A stretch of 64,000 nucleotides of DNA, from positions 12,349,754 to 12,413,753 of the forward strand of contig JABACO010000003.1 of assembly GCA_013339895.1 (NCBI GenBank), given 5' to 3'. Under the pieces are notes generated by a model. That model did not search any database. It was not told where the DNA came from and saw only the letters and a list, made by a program, of their open reading frames with translations. Positions 58,929-64,000 of the stretch are shown here, in pieces. Source of the stretch: Ephydatia muelleri (taxonomy: Eukaryota > Porifera > Demospongiae > Spongillida > Spongillidae). The first letter of the stretch is position 1. Each line of letters opens with the position of its first letter. The translations under genes were made by a program, and so were the position numbers.

Positions 58929-60120
58929 GTTCCACATATTTCTGTGAATCTGCTGTGTTGCACATATTGTACTAAACAGGATGGTGTTTTAAGGTCAGTT
59001 ATTATTTTATTTTTAGAGGTAAGTCACTACAGCCATTTCAGCAAGACGCACATATCTATGCAGTTTGCAATGAAGGAAAACTTTTTTAATTACAGCCTGA
59101 AATTGAAAAGTGTGTTTTGACTGAGCTATAGACAAAGATGGATTTAATGAATCCAAGAGGTAAGTACTGGCCGTGCAGACTGGATCCATGCGCAATAAGT
59201 ACAAGTCTATGATCAGTGAGCGGATAAGAAACCGCGACAGTATAGAGGAGGCCTCTGAAATCCTATCCACGCCTAGGTGTCTACGATCGACGCTATCACT
59301 GACACCGGTTTCATGATTCCATGCCGGGCATTGATTAATCTACGCTCACGGCCCTGACCCGTACGCTAGATGTGCATCTTAAATCCTTAGGCAAGAACAT
59401 TCTGGTTGCACGCTCCCGTATCCTCAGCTGAGTGCAGATCGACGTACGCCGCCCGACACACGTCAATGACCTACAGTTGCGCACCGCCCTCACAAATCCA
59501 ACTTACTGCTGTCAGCAGAAGAGGATTCCATGAGCATCTCTGGCTTTACGGGCTGCGTCACAATAGTGCTGCAGCGTTAGTTGACGTTAGGACTCATGTG
59601 CTTGCAATAAATGGAATAGGATGGAAGCACCACCCACACCTTATTCCGTGTACTTTTCCGTATATTCTAACGTTGCGAACTCATTATTATGTAATTTGTC
59701 CGCAGAGACCTGGAAATATCTCATGGCAAAGTTGGGATTGCTATTGGGGGCAAGCCTGTGGGCTTTGATGGAATGTTGTGAATTTCAGGTATGAATCGAA
59801 AGTTACCTGTTCAGGCGCCCGCCTCAATGTCGATCCTTACGCGATGGACGCTCTACAATGGTCGGAGTCATTCATATTAGGCTAAACTGGGAGAGTTACT
59901 GGTAGTACATATAGAGATTGGCTGCACTGAATACATGGTCTAATCAGACCACCCTGATACCCAACAGCTGCGGATGGATTACATCACCGCTACGTGGAAA
60001 GTGGGTCTGGTGCGTAAGGTCGTATCAGATTGCAAACCGCAGCTGACGTCACGATCGCTAAGTTACTTTGAATTTGAGTGTAATTGCATTCCATAGCAAT
60101 AATGAATTCGGGTCATAATA
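58735..60120. other. Non-coding sequence upstream of the transmembrane exon
   Basis: TG/CA-rich repeats to 58930, then mixed sequence. No Ig, FN3 or other ectodomain exon is recognisable on the minus strand and no gene on the plus strand. Confidence 0.3.
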
Positions 60121-60123
60121 TTA

Positions 60124-60216
60124 GTCTCGTACCCAGACCTGTTACGTAAGCATTATCGCACAATGATAGCATTGTGGACCATTTGGGAATCCGGATCTGG
60201 GTACGAGACTAGTCTA
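60124..60216. mobile_element. Short MITE with AGTCTCGTACCCAGA inverted ends
   Basis: AGTCTCGTACCCAGACC at about 60124-60141 pairs with GGATCTGGGTACGAGACT at about 60193-60212, giving arms of about 17 nt over 90 bp. The element lacks coding capacity. Confidence 0.7.
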
Positions 60217-60219
60217 GAC

Positions 60220-61339
60220 ACGTCGCCATTAAATAGTACTATTTAGTACCACAGGACATATCATCAGATAGAGCTCCAACGTCTGCGCCACTCGACCTTC
60301 GTGCAATAAAAAATTTCGAAGAACTTTTATTCAGTCCCTGTAGTTTTTGAAACTCTGGGCGCAATTGAATTGGTTTTAAAGACGAACTGGGCCCTCGACT
60401 GCATATACAGCTACTGGATACCCAACCATACGATTTAATTGTACAGAAACTAGCTATGGCTATCCAGCGAGGAAAAATTGCAGCTGTGTTGGGAAGCGTG
60501 GACCAAATGCCTGGCTTAGAGCGGCAGATGTTGTATTTTATTCAATACGTGTTCCAAATTTAATAAAAATTGGAAAAAGTTATAAAGTGACTCACTTAGC
60601 TGTACATGGCCTTAAGTATGTGGGTGGATGGTCTCTATTAGAGATCACCTCTATAAATGTTCCACACAACAGATTATATTAGGTATAAATATGCAATTGT
60701 GGCCTTTTAAAATTGGAGTCGTACATGATTAACAGCTCTGTGTGATATGATCTGAACTATAAAGAGTATACAGAAACACGTACGCGAGCATGAGTGCAAG
60801 CTTTCACTTTAAATGCCAACAAAGTTGTACAACCATATTGCAAAAAATTGCAGTTACGATGGAGCGATATCAGGGTTAATTATATACCAAATCTACATGC
60901 TAAAAAGTCTGTGTGTGCAGTTTGGTTACAACTGGCTCTAACAGAATACATTTACAAATACTTATACAGGTGTGATTTCAATAATAAAACATTGCAAAAT
61001 ACACAATGGTACAATTCTCACGTAGGAGGGCACTTTATTAATAAGGTACACACACTGACACATTATAAAATGTTCATGACATAAAAATCTCTCAAGTTGT
61101 CTCTCAGGTCATCCAGTTGTAAGAGTAGATGTGTTGCCACACTGGGAGATATGCTACCAGAGGATCTACATCAGAGGTGGAAAATAAAGGGTTGATGATA
61201 GATTTCTGGATGACACACATGTTTGGTCATCCATAAATATAGCACAACATTTTCATGTCAACCAAATTATGCATTACAACCAGTCAAAAATACATGATTT
61301 TTGGAGTTTAAACAGAAACAACATGTTGCATTAGCCCCC

Positions 61340-61375
<36 letters not shown>

Positions 61376-62700
61376 ACACTTTTCCAGCATCATCGTGTTC
61401 GATTCCTCACCACCTCATCTCCAGTATTATACATGTAATACACTCATGGCACATTTGATTGCACAGCTGCCAGGAAATGCACACCATGGCTAATGAGCTG
61501 TTTCAGTATTGCCAGTAGTGCTCTCATAGCTACATTTTAGTGGTGGATAATAGTCCATATATGACAAGGACAAGATCCACATGCTTACCTCACTTATTCA
61601 GATACTTAATTATCAGACACCAACTACAATGCAGCTGCTGCAGTGGTTGTTTTTGAAAGAATAGTGTTTGCCATTTAACAAAAAAGTTGACATAATACAA
61701 TATGGTATTTAAGTCTAGTCACCATGATTGGTTTATAGTACTCCTTGATAAGGTTTAAAGAATTGGTAGGACAAAAGATCCTGACATAACTGAACATAGT
61801 CGACATTTAATATTATTGATAGGCCACTGTTAACATCATTTTATGTGAAATCAAAGTAACATGTATTCAAGCAGCTCAGGAGTCAACATTAAGCAGTCAT
61901 GTCTGCTGCCCAGAGGGACAGTAAATCACTGGTTCCTACAGGGCAAGCAATTTGCATCAAGATAATCATAGATTATAGCAGGGCTAGTGAGGTAATCTAC
62001 ATGCATAAGATAAAATGCTTGTTATTGGAATGGTAAAAAGTACAGTGGAATAATAACAAGGTTGTATTTAACACCACTTCCACGAGAATCAAATGTATTT
62101 TTTGTTGAACCGACTTTTACAAAATTAGTCGGAAAAGTGGTATATGCATTAGAAAGTACATTTACCAATACTCCAACTCTCCATGAGTCGTTTGGTATTA
62201 TTTTTAGCCTTGTAACAAATATTACAACTTACTTATATTGGATCAAACTTTGCATTTCCTGTTTGTTGAAGTTCTAAAGCTGATCGATACACTGTATTCT
62301 TTTCCCTTTTCAAAATAATCTTACGGTATCTTCAGACTGATTTAGATACCAAAAAGAGGCCTAGGTAAGTAACAGGCTCAGAGCTAGCATGGTTCTCGTG
62401 CAAACTACAGCACAAATTATTATTCGTGCATGCGCGAGTACTAAAATGTCTCTCGCTTGTTCTGTAAAACACAAGAAGCCAGTGTGCAACACATGCGATG
62501 CAGCACTAACTGCATTAAGTGCTGTGTGTGCCATCCACACACACGTGTTCGACCAAGGATGGAGTGAGTTTTATTCGATTCTGAACCACCACCAGATTGG
62601 TTAAATCACGAGCTCTAGCTCTGGCCATGATCAGGATGCTGCTGACGTTGAGATTATACCAGTGGTTGAAGATGATGAACCAACCGAGCATGCATCTCAG
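60220..62700. other. Gene-poor repeat-rich stretch
   Basis: No convincing gene. A 35-nt poly-C run lies at 61341-61375. Open stretches at 60794-61084 and 62389-62604 (the latter with CSVKHKKPVCNTCDAALTAL) have no assigned family. The 62389-62604 stretch looks mildly coding but has no partner exons. Confidence 0.3.
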
Positions 62701-62718
62701 GCGCACATTTTGAAGGTA

Positions 62719-62812
62719 ATGGAGCTCATGGGCTGGGAGGAGGGGCATAGCTATGGAGCTCATGGGCTGGGAGGAGGGGCATAGCTATGGAGCTCATGGG
62801 CTGGGAGGAGGA
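62719..62812. repeat. 34-bp tandem repeat, three units
   Basis: atggagctcatgggctggga followed by ggaggggcatagct repeats at 62719, 62753 and 62787; the last unit is incomplete. Confidence 0.9.
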
Positions 62813-62814
62813 TC

Positions 62815-64000
62815 AGTTTTGGGATGAACGTATGTACTCCAATTTTGGCTTGCATCTTGATCTGGAGTGAAAGCGTTCCGAATTTAGACCAGGTTTGCAA
62901 AGTGAAAATGAGTACACCTGTAAAAATGTGGGTGTTAACAACAGTATCGGTGGAATATCTAGCATTCCACTGCAAAGAAGCATGATGCAAATGCGTGTTA
63001 GTGCTGCTTTATGTTCCAGTGGTGAGATTGCTCATTGCCAGTTATGTGGGTGGACCTACAGTGGAAGTTCAAACTGCTGAGGAAGCCAAAAGTTTGTCTA
63101 GGACTGGGGTTGTGTGACTAAAGGCCAGAGTTGCCAATGCCAGCCAGCCCCTTGTGGACTTGAGAGAAGAGGACCCAGGTAGTAGAACTTGTGGTGTCTG
63201 GCAATGAGGCTAGCTGGAGCAGCAGATGTGTGCAGATCCTGAAATGGGAATTGCAATAAACTGATGGTTCGTTTATCGTGGAGAAGGGGAAAGGAGTGTG
63301 ATGGACTGAGTCCTTCTAAGATTGATGACGTGGAACTTGTGAGCCCATAACCTCTTTGTGTGTCATAATGTATTTGCACAGATGATTTGTGAAGTGAGCT
63401 TGGTGAAAGGGTTGTGGCGAAGGGTGCAGGCTGATCCTTTACTGCATCAGGCCAGTTTTAGACATGAAAGAAAAGGACAGAGAGCGAATTTACCTGACAG
63501 TTTGAGAACTCCTGCAGATAAAGTCTTCCCCAATTTAGAGGAAAAGACTAATTAGGCAAATAGTTCTGAGCTTATTTCTGTCTCTGAGATAAGTAATGTG
63601 CAAGTGGCATTCAGTCTCAAGCAGAAATGGCCTAAAATGCTGGACAAGGCTACCCTCGAGATCGAGTCCTACATGGACATGAACACTGCCAGCAACATGG
63701 AAGTTACTGACTAGTGACAACTCGAATTCTGCAATTGACATGCTGGCTCAGTAAGTGATGTGGTGAAACAGCTGTAAAAAAAGAATGTAGAAGCTGAATG
63801 AACCACGCGGACACAATGAAGGCAGAGGCGGATATGCGAGAACAACAAGACTCAAAGCTTCTGGTACTGTGGAAGGGCAACTAGGCCACACAGCTCGTTT
63901 CTGCTAGAGTGCTCCTGGGCGTCAAGGAAATGGGACACCCTCGAAGGCTTGAGCCTATCTGCTGAGGGAGAAAGAACAAGGCTCTAAGGTATGAAGACTT
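62815..64000 (+). mobile_element. Possible gag remnant of an LTR retrotransposon, window edge
   Basis: Plus-strand readings near 63830-63910 include NNKTQSFWYCGRATRPHSS followed by a Cys, which resembles a retroviral-type zinc knuckle (WYCGRxH...C). Upstream, 63358-63555 is open with a basic, hydrophilic composition ending VFPNLEEKTN. Frames are broken by several stops. The assignment to gag rests on the knuckle-like motif only. Confidence 0.25.

Noticed and set aside
61396..61412. GTTCGATTCC resembling a tRNA B box
   Set aside because: There is no matching A box, acceptor stem or anticodon arm around it, and a poly-C run lies directly upstream.

Overview
The window looks like nuclear DNA of an early-branching animal, most plausibly a sponge; this is an inference from content, not a placement. 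Genes are interrupted by GT-AG introns, several of them tiny (39, 60 and 64 bp), and nearly all splices in the immunoglobulin genes are phase 1. The gene set is animal-like: a LRRK-type Roco protein, a tubulin deglutamylase, an NRF1/Ewg-type factor and immunoglobulin plus death-fold proteins. Between the genes lie hAT, Ty3/gypsy, LINE and TTAA-flanked MITE relics, with abundant (TG)n, poly-C/G and minisatellite tracts.

Layout. 0.6-2.4 kb: decayed Ty3/gypsy and non-LTR retrotransposon pieces. 3.1-8.7 kb (minus): three-exon ANK-LRR-Roc-COR-kinase-propeller protein of LRRK1 type whose kinase domain has lost its catalytic residues. 9.6-12.1 kb: two tandem decayed Ty3/gypsy pol copies. 12.3-19.3 kb: no convincing gene. 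19.3-22.9 kb (minus): a 3.57-kb hAT-like element with inverted ends and a broken transposase. 23.6-27.3 kb (plus): six-exon secreted-entry, single-pass membrane Ig-like protein with a TTAA MITE in an intron. 30.5-31.7 kb: two small convergent genes, each with an MGCxxS acylation-type N-terminus. The second is head-to-head with AGBL5/CCP5 (31.9-38.3 kb, 11 exons, 711 codons), whose introns hold a foldback MITE and several minisatellites. 39.8-41.8 kb: two-exon NRF1/Ewg-like DNA-binding protein. 42.3-47.1 kb: a broken THAP-like ORF, a decayed multi-copy coiled-coil family gene (minus) and a second hAT relic. 50.1-58.2 kb (plus): seven-exon Ig-Ig-Death-Ig-Ig protein lacking signal peptide, membrane segment and protease, with a 1-kb tandem duplication in one intron. 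58.5-58.7 kb (minus): terminal transmembrane exon of another gene. 59-64 kb: repeats and relics only.

The exon models of the four large genes and of the Ig-TM gene each keep a continuous reading frame over all junctions, with total lengths divisible by three, which is strong internal support. Candidates for undescribed biology are the LRRK1-like pseudokinase, the MALT1-like Ig/Death protein without protease, the divergent NRF1-like factor, and the adjacent MGCxxS gene pair sharing a compact head-to-head promoter with AGBL5.
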